64,000 nt of DNA, from the NCBI RefSeq assembly GCF_028656935.1, contig NZ_JAMDGZ010000052.1:62001-126000 (forward strand), in the 5' to 3' direction. The translations under genes and the position numbers were made by a program. This DNA comes from Pseudomonas rubra (GTDB taxonomy: Bacteria > Pseudomonadota > Gammaproteobacteria > Pseudomonadales > Pseudomonadaceae). Under the pieces are notes generated by a model that saw only the letters and a list, made by a program, of their open reading frames with translations, had not been told where the DNA came from and ran no database searches. This document shows positions 1 through 9,292 of the stretch, piece by piece; position 1 is the first letter of the stretch; the number at the start of each line of letters is the position of its first letter.

Positions 1-438
1 CTGCTGACCGACATCATCTGCTGCCCGGGCGGTGACTTCTGCTCCCTGGCCAACGCCAAGTCGATCCCGATTGCCGAGTCCATCCAGCGCCGTTTCGACG
101 ATTTGGACTACCTGTTCGACATCGGTGAGCTGGACCTGAACATCTCCGGTTGCATGAACGCCTGTGGCCACCACCATGTCGGCCATATCGGCATCCTCGG
201 GGTGGACAAGAAAGGCGAAGAGTTCTACCAGGTGTCCCTGGGTGGCAGCGCCAGCCGCGATGCTAGCCTGGGCAAGATCCTCGGCCCGTCCTTTGCCCAG
301 GACGCCATGCCGGATGTGATCTCCAAGCTGATCGACGTCTACGTTGAAAAACGTACCGAAGACGAGCGCTTCATCGACACCTACCAGCGTATTGGCATCG
401 ACCCATTCAAGGAACGCGTCTATGCAGCGAATCATTAA
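1..438 (+). CDS. Nitrite/sulfite reductase hemoprotein, C-terminal part (5' cut by window)
   Basis: The frame is open from base 1 to the TAA at 436-438, so only the last 145 codons are present. The translation shows CPGGDFC followed about 40 residues later by GCMNAC, the C-x5-C plus C-x3-C pattern that binds the coupled siroheme/4Fe-4S centre in assimilatory sulfite and nitrite reductases. The enzyme family performs six-electron reduction of sulfite to sulfide (or nitrite to ammonia) in the cytoplasm. The next gene, a DUF934 protein, overlaps its 3' end and is the usual companion of the CysI-like protein in pseudomonads, which favours sulfite over nitrite. The substrate is an inference from context. 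Confidence 0.88.
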   Translation: MLTDIICCPGGDFCSLANAKSIPIAESIQRRFDDLDYLFDIGELDLNISGCMNACGHHHVGHIGILGVDKKGEEFYQVSLGGSASRDASLGKILGPSFAQDAMPDVISKLIDVYVEKRTEDERFIDTYQRIGIDPFKERVYAANH

Positions 439-916
439 GAACAACCAGATCGTCGACGAGACCTGGCACCTGCTGCCCAAGGACTTCAGCATCGACGAAG
501 TGACCAATTGCGACGACTACATCGTGCCGCTGCAACTGTGGCGCGAACACGGCCATATGCTCAAGGCCCGCGACGGCGGCCTGGGTGTCTGGCTGGATGC
601 TGACGAAGAAGCCGAAGAAATCGGTGACGATGTTGCTCACTTCCAGGTGATCGCCCTGAACTTCCCGGCCTTCACCGACGGGCGCAACTATTCCAATGCG
701 CGCCTGCTGCGTGACCGCTACAAGTTCACCGGCGAGCTGCGCGCCATTGGCGACGTGCTGCGTGACCAGCTGTTTTACATGAAACGCTGCGGTTTCGACG
801 CCTTCGCACTGCGCGCCGACAAGGATCCGGTCGAAGCGCTGGAAAGCCTGAAAGATTTTTCAGTGACCTACCAGGCCGCCACCGACGAACCGCAACCGCT
901 GTTCCGTCGGCGCTAA
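422..916 (+). CDS. DUF934 family protein, sulfite reduction partner
   Basis: This 164-residue acidic protein starts at ATG 422, inside the last codons of the sulfite reductase gene (17 bp overlap), which implies translational coupling. It matches my memory of the DUF934 family by its central NFPAFTDGRNYSNARLLRDRY stretch and by its position directly after a CysI-type reductase. The family's biochemistry is not established; a role in assimilatory sulfate reduction is inferred from constant linkage. There is no signal peptide or membrane segment. It ends with PLFRRR just before a REP palindrome. Family call good, function uncertain. Confidence 0.85.
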   Translation: MQRIIKNNQIVDETWHLLPKDFSIDEVTNCDDYIVPLQLWREHGHMLKARDGGLGVWLDADEEAEEIGDDVAHFQVIALNFPAFTDGRNYSNARLLRDRYKFTGELRAIGDVLRDQLFYMKRCGFDAFALRADKDPVEALESLKDFSVTYQAATDEPQPLFRRR

Positions 917-920
917 ACCC

Positions 921-976
921 ATCGCGGGGCAAGCCCGCTCCCACAGGCATTGGTGGGAGCGGGTTTGCACCGCGAT
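921..976. repeat. REP palindrome
   Basis: Two arms of about 25 bases (from 921 and ending at 976) are imperfect reverse complements around a short GGCAT loop, with the GGGAGC core typical of Pseudomonas REP sequences. It lies between the convergent 3' ends of the DUF934 gene and the first giant LRR gene, a usual REP position, and could act as a bidirectional attenuator or protect mRNA ends. Confidence 0.85.
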
Positions 977-979
977 TGC

Positions 980-3900
980 TCAAGGTTGCCGGGACTGCTG
1001 GAATATCTGCTGCGTCAGGCTTTCTTTCAATGCCATGAACTGCTGCTGGATTGCCTCTGCCCTCTCCTTGTACTGCCCTTCATTGATTTCCTCATCGAGC
1101 ACCTGCTCATCCAGCACCTCGAGCTCACTGTCCCATTTGGCAAAACGTGGATCCAGGGTCCTGAGATGGCGAATCCAGTGATCGTTGCCAATGATGGCGC
1201 TCAACCCTTGCGGTGAACCGGCATCCTCTGCACGCAACGCTTCGACAAACGCCTCGACACGCGCCCCCATCAAGTCGTAGGCCGCCGGGTCCGCCAGCCT
1301 GATATCAATCGGTTCATCCGGGTAACGCGGCGCCTCCACCATCAGCAATGATTCGTCGGTACTGGCCGATGAAAGCCCGCTCTGCAGTAGCACCTCGAAG
1401 GTCAGAGGATAGTCCGCTGACCGCGTATAGTCGTGTAGCACCACCTGCTCGATATAGTCTTCGGCAAACACCTGGCGTGACCAACCGGTAACCAATTGCA
1501 GCAACTCACGATTGTGTTCGGCGAGCGGGCGCTGCGCCTTTAGGGTTGCAACACGCATCCTGCGCTCGATGGCAGAAAACTGCGGGTTGCGCTCGGCGAA
1601 AATTTCAGCACGCGGGGTGTTCGCCTGCTGCAACCACAGCAACACTTCATCGACCCGTCGCCGCAGCGTAGCGGCGGCTACAAGAAATCCATCCGTTTCG
1701 CTCAAGCTGGCAAGCTCACTGAAAAAGGCGCGCGAGCCTGAGGTACGCAATTGTCTCCAGCGCAGCAAGGCTTGCTCATCGGTAAACGCCAGCGGGTTAT
1801 CGCCAGCGGCTGCTTGCAGATCCACACCAGTGCTGTCGTAGTAACTTTCCACCAGGGCCTGGGCTTGCTCATCCAGCGGATTCTCGCGCAGATCCAGCGC
1901 ACGCCCCAGATCCGCGGGCATGTCCAGCAGGCTTTCAGGCAGTTGCGCGATGCGGTTATTGCTCAACGCGGCGCCCTGCAGATCGGTGAGCCGGAGCAAT
2001 CCCGCGGGCAAACTGACCAGCTCACAACCAGAGAGCCCCAGGGTCTGCAGGGCTGGCAAACGTGATAGGTCGAGGGTCTCACCCAATGGATTTCCGCTAA
2101 GCCCCATGACCTTGAGGCGGGTACAGCTGTTCAGCCAGTTTTGCCCCGCTGCCGTCAGTTCAATCCGGTTGTTGCTCAAGTCGATAAAGGTTAGCTCAGA
2201 TGGCTCAACCAGCAGCGGCATCACCGTCAGATCGTTTGCTGAGGCGGACAGCATGCGCAACTTCTTGAAGCGGCTGATCAACCGGCTGGGCAGCTCAGTC
2301 AGGTTGTTGCCTTCCAGGTCGATGCCTCGTACATGGTCGAAGGACGCCTCGAGCAGCGGAAAATCACTAAAGTTGCTGTCGTACAAGCCAAAGCCTGAAA
2401 GATCGAGCATAGGCGCGATGCCCACCTCGTCCTCAAGCACTACCACCCGTTGCCAAGCCAGGCGAACACGCTCAGCCACCTTAGCGCGCAGCGATTCACT
2501 GGCCGCCCAGCCTGATAGGTCGGCATCGAGCTTGCTGTACTCGGCTTGCAGGGCGTTGATCCTTTCGATCGGGACGATGCCAGCGGCGTCCCAGGCGCTA
2601 AACTCAGCCTGGCGCGCCTGCTCGCTCATTGCCGGGAACAGGCTGCGGTGTTGTCGGTAGGCATAAGACTCCCTCAACGGCGCCGGCAAATAGGCGGCAA
2701 CGCGCCCTTGCAGATTACCGCCGCCGAGCAAACGACCCTGCGGCGCTTGCGCCCTGTGCGCCTGCGGCCCGTACAGCCAGTTCGCCGCGTGCTCACGGTT
2801 GGCACTGGCCAAGGTGAGCACTCGCTCACGCAGGGCAACATGCTCATGAATGCCTAGCCCGAGCGCCTCGCGTTGCGCATCCGGCAAGGCATGTAGAACG
2901 GCGTTGTACAGGCTGTTTTCAGCCCTTGTGGCAGATAGCGAATGCAGCGCGCTGTTGCCCTCATAGGCACGGTAGCCACCGGCCTCCTTGACTAGCACAC
3001 GCCGGATCTTCACGCCAGCTAAACCCACTTGCCCCAGCACCGGGCCAGACAGGGTATCGCCTCGTAGCACCAGGCTCACGCGCGCCGACCACCCGTCGAG
3101 CCGCTGCAGGCAGGCCAGCAACAATCGATCACTTTCGGTGGAGGCCAGCCTTGGCAGGTACAGCCCTTCATAGGCTCGGGCCAGAAGCAGTTCGGCATTA
3201 GCCTTGGTTTGAGCCATGCTGCTGTAAAGCGAATCAAAGATTGAACGACTGCTGCGCTCGACCTCCTTGGCCAGCAAGGTGCGCAGCATCGCGACACGCG
3301 CACCTGGCTCGACGGCGCCCCCCAGCAGCACATCGATTTCCGCAGGCGTCAGCTGCTTGAGCAGCACCTCTACCAGATTGCCAGAGGTCAGGTCGGCTAT
3401 CTGCACTTTTATCGGGTTGCGGGTATCCGGGCCGCGCCCTGGGTAGCGGGCCACTTTTTCACCGGAAAGTGCCGGCCCTTCGTACACCTCCAGGCTACGC
3501 CCGGCCGGCCAACCGGCCAGTGACGGGGCCACGGAGGGGGCAAACGCCATGCGGCGCGTAATCGGGCTGCCATTTTCAGTGGCGAGAACCAGTTGGCGCA
3601 CCTGAGCCTCGAGCTTCATCCGCTCAAGCGAGTCTGCCAGCAGTGTCGGCAGTGGTTGGTTGTCAACATGCAACTGACGCAAACGGCTCTCCTCAACACC
3701 GCTGATCTGCAAGGCTTGTTCAAGCTGCTCATCGCTCAACCCCGAAGTGCGGTGCCCCAGGCGCCGCAGCAACTGGCGGCGGCTCCAGTTCAAGGGCTGC
3801 TCGTCGAGCAAGCGCCAGGCGCCCTGGCCGTTATGCGCAAGCGGCGGCTCGTAGCCTCGTTCGTGTGGATCTTTCAGGCGCCAGGGCTGGCTGGGTTGCG

Positions 3901-5620
3901 GGCGATACTGTTCGAACACACCTTCACCCACGCGAATGTACTGTTTGTTGTCAACGCGGTACTGTCCCTCGGCATTTGGCGCAAGCTCAGACGGTAACTC
4001 GATGTCCTGTCGATAGCTGGCAAGATCAGGCTGCCACAGCCGCCGCGGCCCTTGCGCCAGCTCAATCGGTACCAGGCTCTCAACCAGTGCCGGCGGATTG
4101 AGGGCCGTTGCCACTCGCGTACCGACCACCCCAAGGCCAGCGGCGATAGCCAGGTTAACCCCCACCGACTTGAGGTGTTCCAGCGCCTCACGGCGGTCGC
4201 CATCTTCCCAGGCATGGATGCCGTGAAAGATGTCGCCCACCAGTTGAGCACCCTGGCTCACCATCAGCACTTCGCCCAAGCCCGGCACGAAAAACGCCGC
4301 CACATTGAGCATGCTCAAGCCCAAGTCCCGATAATGCTCAAGGTCCGCCAGCCACGCTTCACGGTCAACCGCCTCGGTGGGTACGGCCAACACCCGAGCA
4401 TCGTCTTTGGCTCTGTCGACGGAGGCCTCGAACAACAGGTTGAATACCTCCCGCCGCACCTCAACCAGCTGTGGTGGCTGCGCGCGCCATTGCTCGGCAC
4501 TGAGCAACTTTGCGAAGACCTGCGCTTGCGTACGGCGGCTGAAAAACTGGCTGAAGTAGCGCCTGAAGTCCTTGTCCTGCAGGCGCTCTTGCAAGTGCAC
4601 GTTAAATTCGGCGTAGGAGTCAAACTGCTGCACAGGTGTATCCGCCCCGGGCATGTAAACCACCAGGGGCACCTCGACAGAGGCATTGACAGGCTCCGGG
4701 CTGATCACCATGAAGCCGCCACCCAAGGTCGTACCGAACACATCCAGCCAGTAACAGCGCGCCCCGTCGAAACCACTTTTTATCAGCCCAGGAACCTTAT
4801 CCACCTGCACCGGCTGAGTCGGACTTGCGCTGTGCGACTGCTCGATCAGGGCACCTAGCATTCGGTAGGCCGGTTCACTCAAGTGCCTTGCGATACGCGC
4901 CTCATGCACCTTGACCGCCATGTAGTCACGAGCAGCCGCGACCCAAGCCTGCTGCAACGACACCTGGGAGGTGGACGCCTGATAGACCGCGGCGAGGTGG
5001 GCAGCATATTGCTTGCCGATATCCAGCTCCCGGCACATCAGGGCAAACGCATGAGGCGTAATCGATAAAGTGCTCGACCAGCGGATGGACTGACTGGCAA
5101 ACCTGCCAGGTTCGGCTGATTCGGGAAACGGCTGCAAGGCGCCACGAGGCGCCAGCTTGCTGTAGTGATCGAACCGAAAGAGCGTGGCCTCGAGTTCAGT
5201 GAAGTTCTGCAGCGCCGCCTGCAACAGCGTTTGTCGCGAGATTAGCACGGCATCGAGCCGATCCTCGCGCAAGCCGGCGTCGTCGCGCAGGTGTACCAGC
5301 TCGTTCTCGGTGACGCTGATACGCTGCTTGAAGCGCTTTTCGATCTCGGCGACCAGCAGCGGCTCGGCAAACTCGGTGATGCCCTTGAGCGGCTTGAGCA
5401 GCCTGGCCGCGACCCGCATTGACGCCTGGCTGTGCAGGCGACTGTCCTGCAGCGTCTTGACCAGCAATGGATCTGTTGCGCTCGGGGATGCAGCAGGTGG
5501 CAGTTGATAGCGATGCAGCGCTTCGATGGCCTCGGGGCTGCTATGGCTGATCCAGTCCGGCAGTTGCCGCTTCAGGTCAAAGGCCTGCTGGATACGTGCA
5601 GATGGCAGGGTGTCAGTCAT
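980..5620 (-). CDS. Giant DUF6543/LRR protein with NEL-like C-terminus lacking catalytic Cys (paralogue 1)
   Basis: This 1546-residue protein starts at ATG 5620. In order it shows a long helical N-terminal region of the DUF6543 type, a hydrophobic helical stretch at about 430-510 (FFVPGLGEVLM and AIAAGLGVVG) that resembles toxin translocation helices, a middle region, leucine-rich repeats at about 1075-1250 (LEGNNLTELPS, LSNNRIAQLPE), then a NEL-like C-terminal region. Related Pseudomonas proteins carry a NEL E3 ubiquitin ligase domain with a Cys-x-Asp active site. No cysteine at all is visible after the LRRs here, so ligase activity is doubtful. The architecture suggests an effector or toxin acting on eukaryotic cells. 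No secretion system or immunity gene is adjacent. A paralogue lies at 10099-14775. Confidence 0.82.
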   Translation of the reverse strand: MTDTLPSARIQQAFDLKRQLPDWISHSSPEAIEALHRYQLPPAASPSATDPLLVKTLQDSRLHSQASMRVAARLLKPLKGITEFAEPLLVAEIEKRFKQRISVTENELVHLRDDAGLREDRLDAVLISRQTLLQAALQNFTELEATLFRFDHYSKLAPRGALQPFPESAEPGRFASQSIRWSSTLSITPHAFALMCRELDIGKQYAAHLAAVYQASTSQVSLQQAWVAAARDYMAVKVHEARIARHLSEPAYRMLGALIEQSHSASPTQPVQVDKVPGLIKSGFDGARCYWLDVFGTTLGGGFMVISPEPVNASVEVPLVVYMPGADTPVQQFDSYAEFNVHLQERLQDKDFRRYFSQFFSRRTQAQVFAKLLSAEQWRAQPPQLVEVRREVFNLLFEASVDRAKDDARVLAVPTEAVDREAWLADLEHYRDLGLSMLNVAAFFVPGLGEVLMVSQGAQLVGDIFHGIHAWEDGDRREALEHLKSVGVNLAIAAGLGVVGTRVATALNPPALVESLVPIELAQGPRRLWQPDLASYRQDIELPSELAPNAEGQYRVDNKQYIRVGEGVFEQYRPQPSQPWRLKDPHERGYEPPLAHNGQGAWRLLDEQPLNWSRRQLLRRLGHRTSGLSDEQLEQALQISGVEESRLRQLHVDNQPLPTLLADSLERMKLEAQVRQLVLATENGSPITRRMAFAPSVAPSLAGWPAGRSLEVYEGPALSGEKVARYPGRGPDTRNPIKVQIADLTSGNLVEVLLKQLTPAEIDVLLGGAVEPGARVAMLRTLLAKEVERSSRSIFDSLYSSMAQTKANAELLLARAYEGLYLPRLASTESDRLLLACLQRLDGWSARVSLVLRGDTLSGPVLGQVGLAGVKIRRVLVKEAGGYRAYEGNSALHSLSATRAENSLYNAVLHALPDAQREALGLGIHEHVALRERVLTLASANREHAANWLYGPQAHRAQAPQGRLLGGGNLQGRVAAYLPAPLRESYAYRQHRSLFPAMSEQARQAEFSAWDAAGIVPIERINALQAEYSKLDADLSGWAASESLRAKVAERVRLAWQRVVVLEDEVGIAPMLDLSGFGLYDSNFSDFPLLEASFDHVRGIDLEGNNLTELPSRLISRFKKLRMLSASANDLTVMPLLVEPSELTFIDLSNNRIELTAAGQNWLNSCTRLKVMGLSGNPLGETLDLSRLPALQTLGLSGCELVSLPAGLLRLTDLQGAALSNNRIAQLPESLLDMPADLGRALDLRENPLDEQAQALVESYYDSTGVDLQAAAGDNPLAFTDEQALLRWRQLRTSGSRAFFSELASLSETDGFLVAAATLRRRVDEVLLWLQQANTPRAEIFAERNPQFSAIERRMRVATLKAQRPLAEHNRELLQLVTGWSRQVFAEDYIEQVVLHDYTRSADYPLTFEVLLQSGLSSASTDESLLMVEAPRYPDEPIDIRLADPAAYDLMGARVEAFVEALRAEDAGSPQGLSAIIGNDHWIRHLRTLDPRFAKWDSELEVLDEQVLDEEINEGQYKERAEAIQQQFMALKESLTQQIFQQSRQP

Positions 5621-5706
5621 GGTGTGCTCGGGTGGTGGAATGGAACCTTGAGTCCATCACCCGGCAGATCACCTTGGGCACTACATAAATATCAAGGGCC
5701 TGGTGG

Positions 5707-6726
5707 TCACACCCGCCACTGTCCCAGCTTGCTCCAGAGCCCCAGCAAGGTCTTTTCGATCGTACCGCTGGCCGCCAGACCTACACGTTCCTGCAAGCTT
5801 TTGCGTTCGGCAAAATGCAAGTGGTAAAGATTGGCTTGTGCGGCGCACTGGCTCAGGTACTCGTCGCTGGTCATCAGTTGATCGACCAGTTGCTTGTTCA
5901 GCGCGGCAACGCCGAGCCAGACTTCACCAGTGGCCACCTCATCGATGTGCAGCTGTGGGCGATAGCGCGAGACAAAGTCCTTGAACAACTGGTGGGTGAT
6001 GTCCAGGTCTTCCTGGAACTTCTCCCGGCCCTTCTCGGTGTTCTCGCCGAACACGGTCACAGTGCGCTTGTATTCGCCGGCGGTGAACACCTCGAAATCA
6101 ACGTCGTGCTTTTTCAGCAGTCGGTTGACGTTGGGCAGTTGTGCCACCACGCCAATCGAGCCGAGGATGGCAAACGGCGCGCTGACAATCTTGTCGCCGA
6201 TGCAGGCCATCATGTAACCGCCACTGGCGGCGACCTTGTCGATGCACACGGTCAGCGGCACCCCGGCCTGGCGAATACGCGCCAGTTGCGAGGCGGCCAG
6301 GCCGTAGCTGTGGACCATGCCGCCGCCGCTCTCAAGGCGCAGCACCACTTCGTCCTGGGCCGTGGCCAGGCTCAGCACGGCGGTGATTTCATGGCGCAGG
6401 CTCTCAGTGGCCGACGCCTTGATGTCGCCATCGAAGTCGAGCACGAACACCCGACGTTTTTCTTCGGGCTTTTTCTTCTGCTGCTTTTGCGCCTTGGCCT
6501 GCTGCTTGCGCAGGACCTTGAGCTGCGCCTTGTCCAGCAGGCTGCCTTCAAGGCGCTCGCGCAAATCCTTGTAGAACTCGTTGAGCTTGTTGACCTGCAA
6601 CTGCCCGCTGCCCTTGCGCCGGCCCTTGCCGCGCAAACCGGCGATCGCCGAGAGGACAATCAGAATCGCGATCACCAGGGTCGCGGTCTTGGCGAGAAAG
6701 CTTGCGTACTCTGCAAGAAACTCCAC
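5707..6726 (-). CDS. sohB: SohB-type inner-membrane serine protease (S49 family)
   Basis: This 339-residue protein has a single N-terminal membrane helix (about residues 12-30), a lysine/glutamine-rich charged linker (60-90), then an S49 peptidase domain. The catalytic serine is S168 in AASGGY and the general-base lysine is K220 in AGEYKRT, the Ser-Lys dyad of signal peptide peptidase-like enzymes. The start is GTG 6726, preceded on the minus strand by TAAGGAG at good spacing. The length matches SohB of E. coli. The family cleaves membrane or periplasmic peptides; the physiological substrate is not known. The upstream neighbour is divergent. Confidence 0.93.
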   Translation of the reverse strand: MEFLAEYASFLAKTATLVIAILIVLSAIAGLRGKGRRKGSGQLQVNKLNEFYKDLRERLEGSLLDKAQLKVLRKQQAKAQKQQKKKPEEKRRVFVLDFDGDIKASATESLRHEITAVLSLATAQDEVVLRLESGGGMVHSYGLAASQLARIRQAGVPLTVCIDKVAASGGYMMACIGDKIVSAPFAILGSIGVVAQLPNVNRLLKKHDVDFEVFTAGEYKRTVTVFGENTEKGREKFQEDLDITHQLFKDFVSRYRPQLHIDEVATGEVWLGVAALNKQLVDQLMTSDEYLSQCAAQANLYHLHFAERKSLQERVGLAASGTIEKTLLGLWSKLGQWRV

Positions 6727-6922
6727 AGTAACTCCTTAACATGCCGGCGCCGATACGGCGCGAACCGATAGTCAAGCATACCGAGGCGGCCTTGCCCCTG
6801 CCAGCGTAGGAAATCTCCAGCAATGCAGTTCAAACGCCCTTTTCAAACGCTTGTATGTTTTTTCGTTGACAGCCTGTCGACGGCAACCTAACCTCGGCTC
6901 ATCCTTAGTGCAGGCGGACGAC

Positions 6923-7633
6923 GTGGGCAGTATCTACCTGATTCGACATGGCCAGGCTTCATTTGGTGCAGACGACTACGACGTCCTCTCCCCCGTCGGC
7001 ATCCGCCAGAGCCAGGCCTTGGGCGAGCACCTGGCGCAACTGGGCCTGCAACTGGACCGCTGCCTGGCCGGCGACCTGCGCCGTCAGCAGGACACCGCGC
7101 GCCTGGCCCTGGCAGCCATGCACAACGCCGGCTGCGAAGTGCCTGCACTGGAAACCGATAACGCTTTCAATGAGTTTGACGCCGATGGCGTCATCCGCAG
7201 CCTGCTCCCCGGCCTATTGCCGGATGAGCCCAACGCCTTGCAGGTACTGCGCAACGGCGCCTGCAACCGCAGCGAGTTCCAACGCCTGTTCGCCCTGCTG
7301 ATCGAGCGCTGGCATGGCGGCGAGCATGCCTGCGAAGGCAGCGAAAGCTGGCAGGCATTTGTCCAGCGCGTCGACGGCGCCTTGCAGCGGGTGCTGCAAC
7401 AGGCCGGCAACGGCGACAATATTGCGATCTTTACCTCCGGCGGTACCATCGCCGCCCTGCTCCACCTGGTTACCCGTATCACTGCCCGCCAGGCTTTCGA
7501 GCTGAACTGGCAGATCATCAACACCTCGCTCAGCCAACTGAAGTTTCGTGGCCGCGAGGTGGCCCTGGCTTCCTTCAACAGCCAGGCCCATGTGCAGCTG
7601 TTGAAGGTGCCGGAGTTCATCACCTACCGATGA
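6923..7633 (+). CDS. Histidine phosphatase superfamily protein with Ser in place of second His
   Basis: This 236-residue protein starts at GTG 6923, chosen because AGGCGGA lies 5 bases upstream and the phosphatase fold begins at once with SIYLIRHGQAS. The first catalytic histidine is H9 in RHG. The usual second catalytic motif (V-x-H-G-G) is replaced by FTSGGTIA, with S172 at the histidine position. The branch-1 histidine phosphatases normally need both histidines, so this member may have altered chemistry or act as a binding protein. It is followed closely by an SCP2 gene. The substrate is unknown. Confidence 0.85.
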   Translation: MGSIYLIRHGQASFGADDYDVLSPVGIRQSQALGEHLAQLGLQLDRCLAGDLRRQQDTARLALAAMHNAGCEVPALETDNAFNEFDADGVIRSLLPGLLPDEPNALQVLRNGACNRSEFQRLFALLIERWHGGEHACEGSESWQAFVQRVDGALQRVLQQAGNGDNIAIFTSGGTIAALLHLVTRITARQAFELNWQIINTSLSQLKFRGREVALASFNSQAHVQLLKVPEFITYR

Positions 7634-7689
7634 ACCCCGGCCCGTTGTGACCCTCAAGGTCACGCCAATCACTTAATAAGGAACACTCA

Positions 7690-8007
7690 ATGACTTCTGT
7701 AGCTGATGCCGTAAAAGCGATGCAAGCCAAGTTCAACCCAGCCGCTGCCGCCGGCCTGGACCTGGTTTTCGGTTTCAACATCACTGACGAAGACAAGCAC
7801 TACGCGCTGATCGTCAAGGATGGCACCTGCGACATCCAGGAAGGCGAAAATGCTGACGCCAACTGCACCCTGGTGCTGGACAGCGAAACCCTCAAAGGCA
7901 TCGTCAGCGGTGAAACCGACGGCATGCAGGCGTTCATGGGTGGCAAGCTGCGCGTTGAAGGCGACATGATGCTGTCGATGAAGCTGAGCGAGCTGTTCCC
8001 GGCCTGA
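7690..8007 (+). CDS. SCP2 sterol-binding-domain protein
   Basis: This 105-residue soluble protein is a single SCP2-like lipid-binding domain: it has the characteristic LVFGFNITDEDKHYALIVKDGTC start and the DCTLVLDSETLKGIVSGETDGMQ-type core (here NCTLVL at about 57). The AAGGAAC ribosome binding site at about 7678 supports ATG 7690. Such small proteins often sit beside acyl-CoA or aminoglycoside-phosphotransferase-like genes and may carry hydrophobic acyl ligands. The phosphotransferase and SDR genes downstream fit a lipid or acyl-CoA related context, but a strong terminator separates them. Confidence 0.88.
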   Translation: MTSVADAVKAMQAKFNPAAAAGLDLVFGFNITDEDKHYALIVKDGTCDIQEGENADANCTLVLDSETLKGIVSGETDGMQAFMGGKLRVEGDMMLSMKLSELFPA

Positions 8008-8028
8008 GCCTCGCGCTGATGCCGAACC

Positions 8029-8062
8029 AAACCGAAGCCTTCGCCGGCTTCGGTTTTTTTTT
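8029..8062 (+). terminator. Rho-independent terminator after the SCP2 gene
   Basis: A stem AACCGAAGCC / GGCTTCGGTT with a short TTCGCC loop is followed by an unbroken T run. It lies 22 bases after the SCP2 stop codon and points along the plus strand. Confidence 0.92.
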
Positions 8063-8202
8063 GCCTGGGTGAAAATACAGGCATCAGGGACGTTGATCGA
8101 CCTGCAACACGCTGGCCTATAAGGCTGCAGCAAGGCTTGTTCGCGTCGGTCGCGAGAATTAGATTAGCCAATAATCTATGGCTTTTATCATAAGGTAAAC
8201 GC

Positions 8203-9270
8203 ATGACGCTCACCGACCAGTCCACCCAGGTCCGCCCCGGCGAAGAACTTGACGCCGCGGTGATCGCCCCTTACCTGAAAGCGCATATCCCCGGCCTTTC
8301 TGGCACGCCGAACATCAGCCAGTTCCCCGGTGGCGCCTCGAACCTGACCTACCTGGTGCAATACCCGGAACGTGATTTTGTCCTGCGCCGCCCGCCATTC
8401 GGCCACAAGGCCAAGTCGGCCCACGACATGGGCCGTGAGTTTCGCATCCTCAACCAGCTCAATAGCGGTTTCCCCTATTGCCCCAAGGCCTACGTGCATT
8501 GCACCGATGAGTCGTTGATCGGTGGCGAGTTCTACGTGATGGACCGGGTCAAGGGCATCATCCTGCGCTCGGACCTGCCGCCGGAACTGGGCCTGGATGC
8601 CGCGCGCAGCGAGGCGCTGTGCAAGAGTTTCATCGAGCGCCTGGTCGAGCTGCACCAGGTCGACTACAACGCCTGCGGCCTGGGCGACCTGGGCAAGCCT
8701 GAAGGTTACGTGCAGCGCCAGATCGAAGGCTGGGCCAGCCGTTACGAAAAAGCCCTGACTCCCGACGCGCCACGCTGGGAAAAGGTCATCGCCTGGCTGC
8801 GCGAGAAGATGCCGGCCGATCACCCCAAGCCTGCGATCGTGCACAACGACTACCGCTTCGACAACGTCATCCTCGATGCCGACAACCCCATGCGTATCAT
8901 CGGCGTCCTGGATTGGGAAATGACCACCCTTGGCGATCCGCTGATGGACCTGGGCAATACCCTGGCCTACTGGATCGAGGCTACAGACCCTGCACCGGTG
9001 CAACTGATGCGCCGCCAGCCAAGCAACGCCCCGGGCATGCTCAGCCGCCAGCAGTTCGTCGACTACTACGCCGAACGCGCCGGGATCCAGATCGACAACT
9101 ACGACTTCTATTACACCTACGGCCTGTTCCGCCTGGCCGGCATCGTCCAGCAGATCTACTACCGGTTCTTCCACGGCCAGACCCAGGACAAGCGCTTCGC
9201 CCAGTTCATCCATATGAACACACTGCTGGAGCACATGAGCCTGCAAATCATCGCCAAGTCCAGCCTCTGA
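8203..9270 (+). CDS. APH-like phosphotransferase family protein (acyl-CoA dehydrogenase associated type)
   Basis: This 355-residue protein has the aminoglycoside phosphotransferase/choline kinase fold: an early nucleotide-binding region (SNLTYLV, FVLRRPP), the catalytic loop VHNDYRFDNVILD and the metal-binding segment VLDWEMTTLGDPLMDLG. This is the subfamily usually found next to or fused with acyl-CoA dehydrogenases (ACAD10/11-like), which phosphorylates hydroxyacyl substrates, rather than an antibiotic kinase. AAGG at 8192 precedes the ATG. An SDR dehydrogenase follows after 22 bp, so the two are probably co-transcribed and act on the same fatty or hydroxy-acid substrate (inference). Confidence 0.88.
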   Translation: MTLTDQSTQVRPGEELDAAVIAPYLKAHIPGLSGTPNISQFPGGASNLTYLVQYPERDFVLRRPPFGHKAKSAHDMGREFRILNQLNSGFPYCPKAYVHCTDESLIGGEFYVMDRVKGIILRSDLPPELGLDAARSEALCKSFIERLVELHQVDYNACGLGDLGKPEGYVQRQIEGWASRYEKALTPDAPRWEKVIAWLREKMPADHPKPAIVHNDYRFDNVILDADNPMRIIGVLDWEMTTLGDPLMDLGNTLAYWIEATDPAPVQLMRRQPSNAPGMLSRQQFVDYYAERAGIQIDNYDFYYTYGLFRLAGIVQQIYYRFFHGQTQDKRFAQFIHMNTLLEHMSLQIIAKSSL

Positions 9271-9292
9271 CGGTTACAACAAGGAAAAGACC

